A DNA stretch of 46,514 nt. Source: CAYXWM01 sp964468805 (GTDB lineage: Bacteria > Bacillota > Clostridia > Lachnospirales > WRBF01). Shown piece by piece: positions 26,001-35,188 of the stretch; positions within the stretch are counted from its first letter, which is position 1; each line of letters opens with the position of its first letter. The stretch covers positions 1 through 46,514 of the forward strand of contig CAYXWM010000016.1 of NCBI GenBank assembly GCA_964468805.1, written 5' to 3'. Made by a program: the position numbers and the translations under genes. The notes beneath the pieces were generated by a model. The model did not search any database, was not told the DNA's origin, and saw nothing but the letters and a program-made list of their open reading frames with translations.

Positions 26001-28344
26001 CGATCTGCCATTAGGCAAACCTCTAAACCTTGTGTGCACCGACAAAACTGACGTATCAGCTACACTTTCATGGGACGCAGTGGATAAGGCCACTTATTAC
26101 GAGCTTAAATACGGTGAAAATGTATTGAACTTTTACAGTAATTCTGCAACGGTGACAGGTTTATTGCCAAACACCAGCTATAAATTCAGCGTAAGGGCTC
26201 TGAACCCAAACAACTCCGGTACTTTCAGCGATGAACTTATCGTGTCAACAAATTTGGAAAAGGCCGGCGGACTCACAAGCACAAAGTTAGGTACGGATTA
26301 TATAGAGCTTGTCTGGAACAACCTGACGGGTGCTACAGGGTACGAATTAAGCGTAAACGACTATATTTATTCGGAAGATGATAATGCAGCAACGGTTATA
26401 AACCTTGAACCATTGACTGAGTACGTCATAAAAGTTAGAGGCGTAAACGCAGCAGTTCAAGGTACGTGGAGCGAAAGCATAACCGTAAGAACCTACGATC
26501 TGCCATTAGGCAAACCTCTAAACCTTGTGTGCACCGACAAAACTGACGTATCAGCTACACTTTCATGGGACGCAGTGGATAAGGCCACTTATTACGAGCT
26601 TAAATACGGTGAAAATGTATTGAACTTTTACAGTAATTCTGCAACGGTGACAGGTTTATTGCCAAACACCAGCTATAAATTCAGCGTAAGGGCTCTGAAC
26701 CCAAACAACTCCGGTACTTTCAGCGATGAACTTATCGTGTCAACAAATTTGGAAAAGGCCGGCGGACTCACAAGCACAAAGTTAGGTACGGATTATATAG
26801 AGCTTGTCTGGAACAACCTGACGGGTGCTACAGGGTACGAATTAAGCGTAAACGACTATATTTATTCGGAAGATGATAATGCAGCAACGGTTATAAACCT
26901 TGAACCATTGACTGAGTACGTTATAAAAGTTAGAGGCGTAAACGAAAATGTTCAAGGAGCATGGAGTGAAAGCATAACCATAAGCACCTACGGGTTACCG
27001 TTAGGTATACCCCAAAACCTTTTATGTACGAATAAAACAGAAGTTTCAGCTACACTTTCATGGGATGCAGTAGATAATGCCACATATTACGAACTTAAAT
27101 ACGGCGACAAAGTATTGATTTTTTACAGTAATTCAGCAACAATAACAGGCTTATTGCCATACACAGGATACAAGTTTACAGTAAGGGCGATAAACCACAG
27201 TTACTATCCAAGCAATTTTGGCGATGAAATGCATTTAATGACCAACCTAAGCAAAGTCACCGGCATATTGCAGGACGATAAAGGTTTTGATTTTGTCAAT
27301 CTAAGATGGAACGCTGTGAATGGAGCCAACCAATACGAAGTTAACGTAAATAGTGAAGATATATACTTTAAAGACACTAACATCGCTTACATTACCGGTT
27401 TGGAGCCCGAATCCTCTTATGTTGTAAAAATCCGAGCCATTAATGAGTCCGTGTCAGGATCCTGGAGCGAAGAGTTTACCTTTACAACTGACCCGTTGCC
27501 GTTGGACAAGCCTAAAAACTTAGAGAATACCGAAAGAAGTAATACCTCTCTTACTTTAACATGGGATGCGGTTCCTGAAGCAACGTATTACATTGTAACG
27601 TACGGTGGCACTAGTGTTAATGCAGAAACTAACAGTTTAACAATTATAGGACTTAACGCATATACAGATTATACGTTTACGGTTCAGGCTAAAACAGCAA
27701 CCAGAGAAAGTCCGTTGAGCGATGAAGCTACTTTCAAAACAAAACCGACGCCATTAGAGAAAGTAACCGGTTTAAAGCGTGTTACAAAATCAGCCACTTC
27801 CATTACGTTGGCATGGAACTCATTAACAGGTGCTGATTCGTATGAGGTTAGTGTTAACGGTGACTTATTCTATGAAACTGTTGGAACCGGCATTACAATA
27901 AGCAACCTAGAGCCGTCAACAAGTTATGTATTTTCAGTAAGAGGAATGGCCGATGAAAATCAAGGTCAATGGAGCGATAGTATTACTCTCAGCACATCCT
28001 CATCATCCCTCTATAATGAAACTACCGTTTTCATAACAACCGGCAATACCTACACTTATCTTCTTACTGCAAAAAACATCGAGTCATTTGACAACCCGGT
28101 TTTTACTGTAAAATACGACCCAAGCAAATTAGAGCTTAAAGACTTTGCTGCCCATACGAAAGTTGCGAATACATCCATCGGTCTGATACCCGGCACAAAG
28201 TTGGAGGTTTTATCACATGCAGACGGGGTAATTAAACTTAAATGTTCAAGACAGTTGCCTCAAAACAAGAAATTTAGCGGATTTGTTACAGCCATTCAAT
28301 TTAAGGCCAAAACTACCGGCAGTGTTGTAATTGAACTTGAATAA
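20023..28344 (+). CDS. Giant secreted protein: signal peptide, five GLUG modules, eleven fibronectin III domains, cohesin-like end
   Basis: 2773 residues from ATG 20023 (AAGGAAGG upstream; an in-frame GTG at 20014 is less likely). Residues 1-25 form a signal peptide ending near VLAFTG. Five modules of about 341-350 residues follow, starting near residues 26, 371, 712, 1055 and 1405. Each opens SPYIIxSxEQLKNI, DLDLN..PWTPIGTSTQPFSGTFDG and continues with repeated GLUG strands (VGALAGY, VGGIVGD, AGGIAGK, VGGLCGY), probably a beta-helix/solenoid. From about 1746 to 2659 there are eleven fibronectin type III domains of about 82 residues. The last about 110 residues (FTVKYDPSKLELKDF, FVTAIQFKAKTTG) look like a cohesin/carbohydrate-module fold. 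There is no LPXTG motif or C-terminal membrane anchor. It is probably an extracellular adhesin or wall-associated fibre; the function is inferred. Confidence 0.88.
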   Translation: MFKKCITIILFSLFYFLMCNKVLAFTGSGLGTESSPYIITTKSQLKEVNQSLNSHYKLTSDIDLNNEPWTPIGTSTLPFSGTFDGNGHTISNLKINTTQSGAGLFGYVFGGKIKNINIDNVDVVSTGNHVGALAGYMIDKATNSAIENCSVTKGTVKGTSYVGGLVGFIRGKSVTSSVNPISSSYTECAVVGTAPTNTYVGGIAGYAYNTSINKCYSVGTVTGGTSVGGIVGDVTVTTSNIVDMIQNCFSLSSVKATSNLAGGIAGKSTSCSLYFCYFAGKVEGPANVGGLCGYIPSGVFSSSYFDGLRVERDMLTDKSQSKLTTALRSQNTYTLWDFTSIWAIDESTSYPYLKDLKKPLGVSKVFPEVDVAGGNGSSASPYIIDSVEQLKNINIELNSCYILNNDLDLNYIPWTPIGTSTQPFSGTFDGNGHTISNLKINTTQNYVGLFGYVSGGRLKNINIDNVDIVSTGSYVGALAGYVIDKATNINCVIENCSVTGTGSVKGNANIGGLVGYAGALANPITGSYTECAVVGTATTNTYVGGIAGYAYNAGINKCYSIGTVTGGTSVGGIVGDVTVTTNNFSIQNCFSLSSVKATSNLAGGIAGKSTSCSLYYCYFAGRVEGSANVGGLCGAMSYGVLTSSYFDGLRAESDLLTDKIQSKLTTALRSQNTYTLWDFTAIWAIDEANSYPYFKGLKKPLGVTEVFSNADVAGGNGSSTSPYIIDSVEQLKNIRFDLSSCYILNKDLDFNNEPWTPIGTSTQPFSGTFDGNGHTISNLKINTTQNYVGLFGYVSGGRLKNINIDNVDIVSTGSYVGALAGYVIDKATNINCVIENCSVTGTGSVKGNANIGGLVGYAGALANPITGSYTECAVVGTATTNTYVGGIAGYAYNAGINKCYSIGTVTGGTSVGGIVGDVTVTTNNFSIQNCFSLSSVKATSNLAGGIAGRSTLCSLYYCYFGGKVEGPANVGGLCGYMSYGVFSSSYFDGLRVERDLSLLTDKMQSKLTTALKLQNTYISWNFTSIWAIDEANSYPFLKDLKKPLGVTEVSTVEDVAGGNGSPTSPYIIDSTEQLKNIKFDLNSCYILNKDLDFNNEPWTPIGTNTQPFSGTFDGNGHTISNLKINTTQNYIGLFGYVAGGKLKNIKIDNVDIISSGSYVGALAGYMTDKATYLNSTIENCSITGTGTVKGSSYVGGFVGYTLGKSATSYVNSIIGSFTECAVVGTATTNTYVGGIAGYSYNTAINNCYSVGDVTGGSFVGGIVGDFSLTTQTINHMIQNCFSLSNIKATGSFAGGIAGISRSSSIYYCYSAGKVEGVGYVGGVCGYMDGGVFISVYFDGVRVERDLSMLTDKSESRLTTGLRSQNTYNSWNFTSIWAIDEANSYPYFQGLKKPLGVMEVFSVADVAGGNGSSTSPYIIESEEQLKNINYDLNSCYILSKDLDLNNASWTPIGTSTQPFSGTFDGNGHTISNLMINTTKDYAGLFGFVHGGKLRNINIDNVDINSTGSYVGSLAGYMINKASIRSVIDNCSVTGSGTVKGSTNVGGLVGYAKGIADGLYPVTNSITGSYTECAVAGTATTNTYVGGIAGYSYNTGINKCYSVGTVTGGRFVGGIVGDITVTTRSISEMIQNCFSLSTIKATDSFVGGIAGNSKDSSFYYCYYAGKIEGVSYVGGLCGYIPGGVCSYSYFDTIVSGITTPLTQAKTTEQLLQRATFQNWDFINTWENYEGLTYPGIKNMKKPFNNILTPPVGLKNIECTDTTIKLEWLAVDGAEEYELAYLDQSITTTELTIEISKLLPKTKYSFKVRAKGENKTGIWSEPIDVTTVPTPLKTVENVNCVTVTYDSVKLSWDGTEGANGYIVTLNDAKYDSSANSIFIKNLKPNTQYVVFVQAKNEDTIGEKSSPIEFVTAHKPPDAPTDIVISGKSAFSISLTWNEVAEAEFYEIDYNGEILTTYEALAVLTNLEPLTEYVIKVRGVNSAVQGTWSESITVRTYDLPLGKPLNLVCTDKTDVSATLSWDAVDKATYYELKYGENVLNFYSNSATVTGLLPNTSYKFSVRALNPNNSGTFSDELIVSTNLEKAGGLTSTKLGTDYIELVWNNLTGATGYELSVNDYIYSEDDNAATVINLEPLTEYVIKVRGVNAAVQGTWSESITVRTYDLPLGKPLNLVCTDKTDVSATLSWDAVDKATYYELKYGENVLNFYSNSATVTGLLPNTSYKFSVRALNPNNSGTFSDELIVSTNLEKAGGLTSTKLGTDYIELVWNNLTGATGYELSVNDYIYSEDDNAATVINLEPLTEYVIKVRGVNENVQGAWSESITISTYGLPLGIPQNLLCTNKTEVSATLSWDAVDNATYYELKYGDKVLIFYSNSATITGLLPYTGYKFTVRAINHSYYPSNFGDEMHLMTNLSKVTGILQDDKGFDFVNLRWNAVNGANQYEVNVNSEDIYFKDTNIAYITGLEPESSYVVKIRAINESVSGSWSEEFTFTTDPLPLDKPKNLENTERSNTSLTLTWDAVPEATYYIVTYGGTSVNAETNSLTIIGLNAYTDYTFTVQAKTATRESPLSDEATFKTKPTPLEKVTGLKRVTKSATSITLAWNSLTGADSYEVSVNGDLFYETVGTGITISNLEPSTSYVFSVRGMADENQGQWSDSITLSTSSSSLYNETTVFITTGNTYTYLLTAKNIESFDNPVFTVKYDPSKLELKDFAAHTKVANTSIGLIPGTKLEVLSHADGVIKLKCSRQLPQNKKFSGFVTAIQFKAKTTGSVVIELE
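21292..22742 (+). repeat. Near-identical GLUG modules 2 and 3 (1023-bp period)
   Basis: Bases 21292-21719 and 22315-22742 read identically by eye (about 428 bp), offset by 1023 bp (341 codons). Similarity continues at lower level on both sides. The other modules are more diverged, so this pair reflects recent duplication or gene conversion. Confidence 0.85.
25977..26919 (+). repeat. 495-bp tandem duplication of a two-domain fibronectin III unit
   Basis: The unit beginning AGCATAACCG at 25981 recurs at 26476. About 445-450 bp are identical by eye, from about 25977 to 26424 and from about 26472 to 26919, with a few differences outside. The period is 165 codons, that is two FN3 domains. Expansion or contraction by homologous recombination keeps the frame. 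Confidence 0.88.
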
Positions 28345-28408
28345 GAGATTTCATTTTAGTAATGCAGTTTTAAACAACCAAATTGATTATTATAAATGAG
28401 GTGACTGT

Positions 28409-31400
28409 ATGAAGAGGATATTTCGTAAATTAACGGCTGTTATACTTGCTGTTATTATTAGTTTTCAGACATTAAATGTTCAAGCTTCTACACACTTCGT
28501 TTCTTTTGCTGACGATGGAACCGGTAGAAGTTCGGAATATTCAGAAGGTATGGATGGTTCCGGAATGACAGTAGATACCGGTTCCGGTCCCACTAATGAA
28601 GATATATCAGATGGTGAAAAGACTGAGGACGTCGGAAGCAACTCAGGCGAAGAAGGCAAAATAGGAGACGGAATAGAAGAAGAAGGAGAAGATTCAGAAG
28701 AAGGGACAGAAGAAGGGACAGAAGAAGGAGAAGAAGGAGAAGAAGGAGAAGATGCAAAAGAAGGAACAGATGAAGAGACAGATTGGGACACAGAAGAAGA
28801 TACAGACGAAGAGTCTGAAGCTCCCAATAAAGAACCTGAACTCCCTAATATCGATATAGAGAATCAGGAAAAATGGGAAGCCGTTGAAAGGATTTTAGCG
28901 ACATACACATATTTTTCGGAGTTATCTCCGGAGGACGCTAAATTGCTGATAGATGCCCTTAGCGTGACAGAAGCCTCGTTTATTGAATGCGAAGAAGCAG
29001 AGTTTACGCTCCATGAATCGTTGGCAAAAGCACAAATTATGGCATCCGGCTTTACACTTAATGAAGCTCTTCAAATGATTCAAAATCACTCCGGCGAAAC
29101 TCACATTAAAAACAGGTTTGAGCCGGACTTCGGAGAAACTTGTGCTCGTGCTCAAGCGGGTCAGTTGAACTACTACATAAATCTTAACACATTAAGCTCC
29201 GAAAATATCTCAGAGCTCAAAGGTTTGATATTAGATGGTCACCATACAAACCACGCCATATTTGCTACGATTGCGGCAAACATTCTTGACGTCCGGGCAT
29301 CTGAGATAATTGACGAAGCACCAATAAACCTTGAAGAGTCTGTAGGAGATGAAGAGAGAACTCTCAACGAGATAGCTGATATTTACAGTGTAAATCGTGA
29401 GTTCTTGCTGAATTATTGCAATAAAAACGATTTTACCATATACGAGCTTAAAGACTTATTGTTCCACAGCAACGAAGGCGTTCGTATACTGGGTATTGAA
29501 GACGAGATTGTGGAACTTCTGGCCTCGGATGAGAATGGTTCTGAAGATCCGGAGGTTTCTGAAGAACAAGAAGGTTTGGAAGAACCTGAAACTTCTGAAG
29601 AGAAGGAAGATACGGGTGAATCTGAAAATTTTGACGAAGAACACCCTTCGATTTCCACGTTTGCCTCTACTCCAATTAACGAATCGGATCTGTTTTGGAA
29701 ATATCCTACCGGTCAATTCTCATACAACACTAAAGAGCATGAATCGGTTAACCTTAATAATGGATATTTAACATATAGTGAAGATATTGTTTCCCTGCCG
29801 GGTAAAAGCGGATTTGACCTGGATTTGAAACTGCAATATAAATCCAATGAAGCTACTCGCGAATGGAACAAGTCTGCAAGAGTAGCGGAAAAGTTTATCG
29901 CAATTGGTTACGCCGATTATAACTACTTCAGCCTGGTTAGCCCAAGAGGATACTGGACTTTGGAAACATGGTACCCGGTTTTTCTGTCAAAATCCAGAAC
30001 CGATATACCTATATATAGCGATTCCGACATTGCTGATTGGGTATTAGGGCTACTTTATCCCAATGCCGGTCCTTCAGGATATTGTACTTTTGACGTTTTG
30101 TCAGCAAAAGTGTATTATTCCGCAGCTGATGCGAAATTGTATTATGACGATTGTGAATGGACACCTCTTTCATATCAATATAAAGAAATCATGTATCGTG
30201 ACTGGAAAGCATTGCCTATTCCTGCCGACATGGATACATCAATCAGAGATACGCCTCTGGCTGAAATTCCTGATCAAACACCACTTAAAAATGTTGCAGT
30301 AGGCTGGTCGTTTAACCTTACTCAAATTTTTACTGACGCTTTTGGAGTTAAAACACTGATTTTGAGCACAGGGGAAAGTTTTGAGCTTGGATCTGTATCA
30401 AGCGGAAAATATACACTTTTAAAAGGCGGAGAAACTTACAATTTGCAGGATGTAAAATGCAGAAATGCTTTGGCCGCAGACATCACCGCTGTGGCAGGTT
30501 CCGCTTTCGTTGTTGAATATGTAACAGGTAAAAAGGAATATTTCGATTCGAGTGGCAACATTTTGGCAATGGTTGATAAATACAGCAATAAAATAACGTT
30601 TCAACAAATTTCTACAGGTAAGACAGGACATACAAATGTTAAAGTCATAGATACCTTGGGACGGGAAATTACAATTCAATACAGCTTCCCTACCGGTAGC
30701 AATATAGCTAATCGCATAACAATAACGTTGCCGGCACAAACAATAGGGCAAACCAAACCGGTTGTAGAATTGACACTTTCTCAATTATCAAACACCCGTC
30801 AATACACCTATACCAACTTTACAAAAACACGTTACCGGCTGGTATCTAAAATAGACCCTGCCGGGCATACTACATCTTTCGAATATAGAAACAGCAACAA
30901 TTTGGCGCTTTTTAACTTTTATCAACGTGATGTAACAAACGGAAATGGCTATCAACAATTTGAAATACTGCAAAAAGTAAAATATCCCACAGGTCTGGAT
31001 GTTTCTTATGACTATAGTATTAAAAAAGAACCAATGGGTATGTTCGGCGAAAGGGACTATTTTGCATTAACGAGAAGATCAGATACAATGGGGGCTTCTA
31101 CCTCCTACGTATATTCTTCTAAAACCCAAAGTTCGGATCCTAATGCTATCAGTTACAATACTGAGGTAGCCTGCAGTGATAATGGCCAAGCTCTTACAAC
31201 CAGATATTATTTTCAAGTCAATCATCTTTTGAATTATTTCTTGGAGTCCGGGGCGTCAACCCGGAACAGAACGAATTATGAATATAATGCCAATAAGCAA
31301 GTGATTAAGAAAGAAACCCTTTACGGTACAACAGGCGTCTCAGCTGTTGAGCAATTTGAATATGACACTTACGGCAATATGACTGCCCATTACGGCACAC

Positions 31401-34400
31401 GTGCAAACGGCACTAAAAGTACGGAATATAAAACCACTTACCAATACAGTGTTGGCACAGGCACTTTTAATATGCTCACAAGCGTAACCTATAAAAAGGA
31501 TGCCTCCACAACGGTGGCGAAAGAGTATACACTAACAATCGACAAAAAAACCGTAAGCGCGGAAACTATTAAGGAAAACGGTGTTGTTAAGTCAAAAATT
31601 GTATATGAGGGAATTGATTCCTTCGGATACCCTTCCGTAAAGAAGAACTATACAAGTGACACAAATTATATACAGACAGATCTAACGTATAATTCCAATT
31701 TCCTTCTGAAATCGGAGAAAATCGGAGGAGTGGGCAACGTTTATGAATACTACGACAACGGACTTCTGAAATCATCTACCGACGGCAACGGTAATAAAAC
31801 GTCATATGAATACGATGCTCTTGGGCGAACAACCAAAGTAACAAATCCGGACAATACTTACAGCACAAATGCTTACGTCACCACCATATCACAAAACCGT
31901 ATAACATCGGTTGACGCGGCCGGAAAGAGTGTGCGCTATGATTATGATACTGCCGGTAATATCACAAGCGTTACCGATGTAACCGGCGGAAACAGATTAT
32001 TAAAAACTTGCACCTATTACCCTTCCGGCATTATCAAGACTGAAACCGACGGAAAAGGTAATACTACAAGCTACACTTACGATGCTTTTGGTCGAATTTT
32101 ATCCAAGATAGTTGGCTCAGCCTCGGCCCCTACATATAAGGAGACTTACATCTATGATACCGCAACAAACCTGAAAACCACAAAAACCATTGATGGTCTG
32201 AGCAAAGCACCCAACATTGTTACCACAGAATATTACAGCATCAACGGATACATTGAAAAAACCGGCTTCAAACTGAGCGGAATCGAATACTTCAATACAT
32301 TTACCTATGACTACGTTAACAACAAAATCTCAGAACTTTCTGCCAAGGATGCCGCCAAAAGCAAAGCGTTCACTAAGCAGTATAAATACGACTTTGCAGG
32401 GCGTGTTATTGAAGCCAAGGATCTCTCGGGGGCAACAGTTTACACTGTATATGACTTCCTAGGCCGAAAAACAAGTGAAACCGACCCTAAAGGAAGCGTG
32501 TCGTCATTTGTGTATGATAACTTTAATAGGTTAATACAGGAAAACCGACCTTTTGAAGGAAGTTATCAAGCCAAAACCGTTTGCACCTACGACAACAACG
32601 GTAACGTTAAAAGTACGAAGGTTTACTGCAACAAGCCCGGTCAGGCTGAATACTACAGCCTAACAGAGTATGATTACAACAATCGAAATCTTCTTACTGA
32701 GGCTAGAAGTTACAATGGATCTGAGGTTGAGAGCAGGACGATTTACACCTACGATGCAGTAGGAAACAAAACCTCAATGACCGTTGTAAACGGTGCAAAC
32801 CGCCAGACCACAACATATACATATAAAAATGATGCGTTCAACCGACTTGCAAGTGTAACCGATCCCCTGGGTCAGGCAGAAAGTTATGATTACGATATAA
32901 ACGGTAACCTAACTAAGGCGGAAGACAGAAATAAAGTGGTCAAAAACTACACCTATGACGTTCTTAACCGTCCGTTAATAACCGCTGTTACCGGTGCAAA
33001 CGAATTTCTTGAATATACCTACACAGGCACCGGCGCTCTTTACACTGATTCAAACGAAAGACTCACCGTTTCATACATTTATGACGATTTGGGTAGGGTG
33101 ACACAGCAAACAGAATCCAATGGCATAAAAAAAATATACAGCTACGACCTTGCAGGTAACCGTACCGGTTTCCGTCTTCTTGTAAATAACGTGGAGAAGC
33201 TTAATCTTACTTATGTTTATGACGACGTAAACCGATTGATTGAGGTTAAGTCTGCCGGTGTAACTACCGCCGTCTACACATACGATGCAAACGGCAACCG
33301 AGCCACCATGACTAATCGTAACGGTACCACTGCAGTTACCACCACCGAGTATACTTACAACAAGGCTAATATGGTAACGAAGCTTACAAACAAAAAAGGC
33401 ACCTCTGTCATCTCCGAGTATACATATACTTATTATCTTGATGGCAACCAGGCGTCTAAAACAGACAACACCGGCCGCATTACTACTTACACCTACGATG
33501 GGCTTGGCCGACTTGTTTCTGAGGCCGAAACAAGGTCCGGCGGATTCTCTCAAACATATACCTACGCCTACGATAAAGCCGGCAACAGATTGCTTTTGAC
33601 CGCAACCGGCTCGGGAGAAGGCTCACAAACCTTTACCTCCTCCTACGAATACGATAAAAACAACCGATTGCTGACCGAAACCAAAGAGTCCGGCGGAGAA
33701 ACCACCATTAACGAATACGCCTACGACCCTAACGGCAATCAGATAAGTAAGATGTCCCACACACTAACGGATGGCAACGGCTCTCCTACACTGGGAATGA
33801 TTGTTGCAGGCGACAATGTTGAAGATGGCGGTTTAAGTTTCGAACTTAATTCATATGACGGTTTTAATCGCCTGAAAATGACAGAAAACGAAAAAGGCAC
33901 AGCCTTGTACACCTACAAGCCCGATGGATTGCGTCTGTCGAAGAAGGTTAATGGTACCCTTACAACCCACATCTGGGATGGTTCCAACATCGTAGTTGAG
34001 CTTAACGCAGAGAATAACGTTGTCGATACCTATATCCGTGGAATTAACCTAATAAAGAGCACCAACAACGGATACTATCTTTACAATGCCCATGGCGATG
34101 TGGTCCAGTTAACTAATGCGACAGGTACCGTTACAAAGAACTATCATTATGACGCTTTTGGTGTGGAGTTTGAGAAAAATGTTGGTGATCTAAACCCGTT
34201 TAGGTATTGTGGGGAGTACTATGATTTAAGCAGTGGCACGTATTACTTGCGCAATCGTTACTATAATCCGAACAACGGGCGGTTTCTTACAGAGGATCCT
34301 ATTAAAGCAGGATTAAACTTTTATACATATTGCGGAAATAATCCACTTTCATTTATTGATCCATGGGGATTGGCTCAAGTGGCTATTCGAGATTTTATAG

Positions 34401-35155
34401 AATCAAGAGATGGATTAGTAAATTGGAATGCAAAAACAAGTACGTCAACATTCAAATTAAATAATCGTACATTAACAACGCTGGCCTCGGGTAAAAATAG
34501 TCATGGGTTGACAATAACAAATTCTAATGGCAGATTGATGGCGGAACAATCTGATTTGATTATGTTTTTCAAGCTACTTGAAGGAAAAACGATTGTTATT
34601 GATCCTGGCCACGGCGGAGATGCGACAGGTGCGACAACAAAATATAATGGCACGATATATAACGAAAGTAATTTGAATTTGTCACTTGGCAGTCTAACAA
34701 GTAATTATTTAACAAGAGCAGGCGCAACAGTAGTAATGTCCAGGACAACGGATAAAGATGTAGGTTTATCTGCAAGAGCACAATTGGCAAATGATGCTAA
34801 TGCAGACCTTTTCTTAAGCATCCATCATAATAGTGCAGGAAATATTTTGGGCTCTGGAACTACAGCTATATATCCAAACAGCCACCATATTAACGAAAGT
34901 AAAAGTTTAGCTACATTGACATGCGCTTTCATATATGCCAATGGATTAAGGTCAAAATATAATTTGCCTTATCTAAACCCTTATAAGGATCCCGGAAGTG
35001 GTACAAATGCCTATACTGTCTTAGCTAAAACAAACATGCCGGCATCTATAATTGAAGTCGGTTATATGTCAAACAATATGGATTATATTGTGAATGAACA
35101 AGATAGGACAGCAAGAGCAATTTTGAGTGGTGTTGAAGCTTATTATAATGATTAG
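28409..35155 (+). CDS. Secreted RHS/YD-repeat polymorphic toxin with an Amidase_3 (N-acetylmuramoyl-L-alanine amidase) tip
   Basis: 2248 residues; GAGGTGA precedes the ATG. A signal peptide (1 to about 26, ending NVQA) is followed by an acidic Glu-rich low-complexity stretch (about 80-150). Next is a helical region, then from about 440 the start of the RHS shell (YNTKEHESVNLNNGYLTYSEDIVSLPG). At least 24 YD repeats follow, and the RHS core ends NPNNGRFLTEDP...NNPLSFIDPWGL at residue 1988. The 260-residue variable tip contains a copper-amine-oxidase-N-like stalk segment (about 1990-2055). The amidase has zinc ligands H2068 (DPGHGG), E2086 (NESN) and H2139 (SIHHN), plus catalytic E2216 (IEVGYMSN), all intact. 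It is predicted to cleave peptidoglycan of target cells, like WapA/RHS contact-dependent effectors. It lies 64 bases after the giant gene and 33 bases before the candidate immunity gene. Confidence 0.9.
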   Translation: MKRIFRKLTAVILAVIISFQTLNVQASTHFVSFADDGTGRSSEYSEGMDGSGMTVDTGSGPTNEDISDGEKTEDVGSNSGEEGKIGDGIEEEGEDSEEGTEEGTEEGEEGEEGEDAKEGTDEETDWDTEEDTDEESEAPNKEPELPNIDIENQEKWEAVERILATYTYFSELSPEDAKLLIDALSVTEASFIECEEAEFTLHESLAKAQIMASGFTLNEALQMIQNHSGETHIKNRFEPDFGETCARAQAGQLNYYINLNTLSSENISELKGLILDGHHTNHAIFATIAANILDVRASEIIDEAPINLEESVGDEERTLNEIADIYSVNREFLLNYCNKNDFTIYELKDLLFHSNEGVRILGIEDEIVELLASDENGSEDPEVSEEQEGLEEPETSEEKEDTGESENFDEEHPSISTFASTPINESDLFWKYPTGQFSYNTKEHESVNLNNGYLTYSEDIVSLPGKSGFDLDLKLQYKSNEATREWNKSARVAEKFIAIGYADYNYFSLVSPRGYWTLETWYPVFLSKSRTDIPIYSDSDIADWVLGLLYPNAGPSGYCTFDVLSAKVYYSAADAKLYYDDCEWTPLSYQYKEIMYRDWKALPIPADMDTSIRDTPLAEIPDQTPLKNVAVGWSFNLTQIFTDAFGVKTLILSTGESFELGSVSSGKYTLLKGGETYNLQDVKCRNALAADITAVAGSAFVVEYVTGKKEYFDSSGNILAMVDKYSNKITFQQISTGKTGHTNVKVIDTLGREITIQYSFPTGSNIANRITITLPAQTIGQTKPVVELTLSQLSNTRQYTYTNFTKTRYRLVSKIDPAGHTTSFEYRNSNNLALFNFYQRDVTNGNGYQQFEILQKVKYPTGLDVSYDYSIKKEPMGMFGERDYFALTRRSDTMGASTSYVYSSKTQSSDPNAISYNTEVACSDNGQALTTRYYFQVNHLLNYFLESGASTRNRTNYEYNANKQVIKKETLYGTTGVSAVEQFEYDTYGNMTAHYGTRANGTKSTEYKTTYQYSVGTGTFNMLTSVTYKKDASTTVAKEYTLTIDKKTVSAETIKENGVVKSKIVYEGIDSFGYPSVKKNYTSDTNYIQTDLTYNSNFLLKSEKIGGVGNVYEYYDNGLLKSSTDGNGNKTSYEYDALGRTTKVTNPDNTYSTNAYVTTISQNRITSVDAAGKSVRYDYDTAGNITSVTDVTGGNRLLKTCTYYPSGIIKTETDGKGNTTSYTYDAFGRILSKIVGSASAPTYKETYIYDTATNLKTTKTIDGLSKAPNIVTTEYYSINGYIEKTGFKLSGIEYFNTFTYDYVNNKISELSAKDAAKSKAFTKQYKYDFAGRVIEAKDLSGATVYTVYDFLGRKTSETDPKGSVSSFVYDNFNRLIQENRPFEGSYQAKTVCTYDNNGNVKSTKVYCNKPGQAEYYSLTEYDYNNRNLLTEARSYNGSEVESRTIYTYDAVGNKTSMTVVNGANRQTTTYTYKNDAFNRLASVTDPLGQAESYDYDINGNLTKAEDRNKVVKNYTYDVLNRPLITAVTGANEFLEYTYTGTGALYTDSNERLTVSYIYDDLGRVTQQTESNGIKKIYSYDLAGNRTGFRLLVNNVEKLNLTYVYDDVNRLIEVKSAGVTTAVYTYDANGNRATMTNRNGTTAVTTTEYTYNKANMVTKLTNKKGTSVISEYTYTYYLDGNQASKTDNTGRITTYTYDGLGRLVSEAETRSGGFSQTYTYAYDKAGNRLLLTATGSGEGSQTFTSSYEYDKNNRLLTETKESGGETTINEYAYDPNGNQISKMSHTLTDGNGSPTLGMIVAGDNVEDGGLSFELNSYDGFNRLKMTENEKGTALYTYKPDGLRLSKKVNGTLTTHIWDGSNIVVELNAENNVVDTYIRGINLIKSTNNGYYLYNAHGDVVQLTNATGTVTKNYHYDAFGVEFEKNVGDLNPFRYCGEYYDLSSGTYYLRNRYYNPNNGRFLTEDPIKAGLNFYTYCGNNPLSFIDPWGLAQVAIRDFIESRDGLVNWNAKTSTSTFKLNNRTLTTLASGKNSHGLTITNSNGRLMAEQSDLIMFFKLLEGKTIVIDPGHGGDATGATTKYNGTIYNESNLNLSLGSLTSNYLTRAGATVVMSRTTDKDVGLSARAQLANDANADLFLSIHHNSAGNILGSGTTAIYPNSHHINESKSLATLTCAFIYANGLRSKYNLPYLNPYKDPGSGTNAYTVLAKTNMPASIIEVGYMSNNMDYIVNEQDRTARAILSGVEAYYND
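28676..28800 (+). repeat. Low-complexity GAA/GGA-rich repeat coding the acidic stretch
   Basis: Imperfect short repeats built from GAAGAAGG(G/A)ACA and GAAGAAGGA units encode runs of Glu, Gly and Thr in the RHS protein. The units are multiples of three, so slippage would change length but not frame. Confidence 0.7.
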
Positions 35156-35188
35156 CTATGGTAATAAAAGTAGTTTTTACTGTAGGGG

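Noticed and set aside
28480..28827. 115-codon Ser/Pro-rich minus-strand frame
   Set aside because: It is the antisense of the GAA/GGA-rich acidic repeat in the RHS gene; open by composition only.
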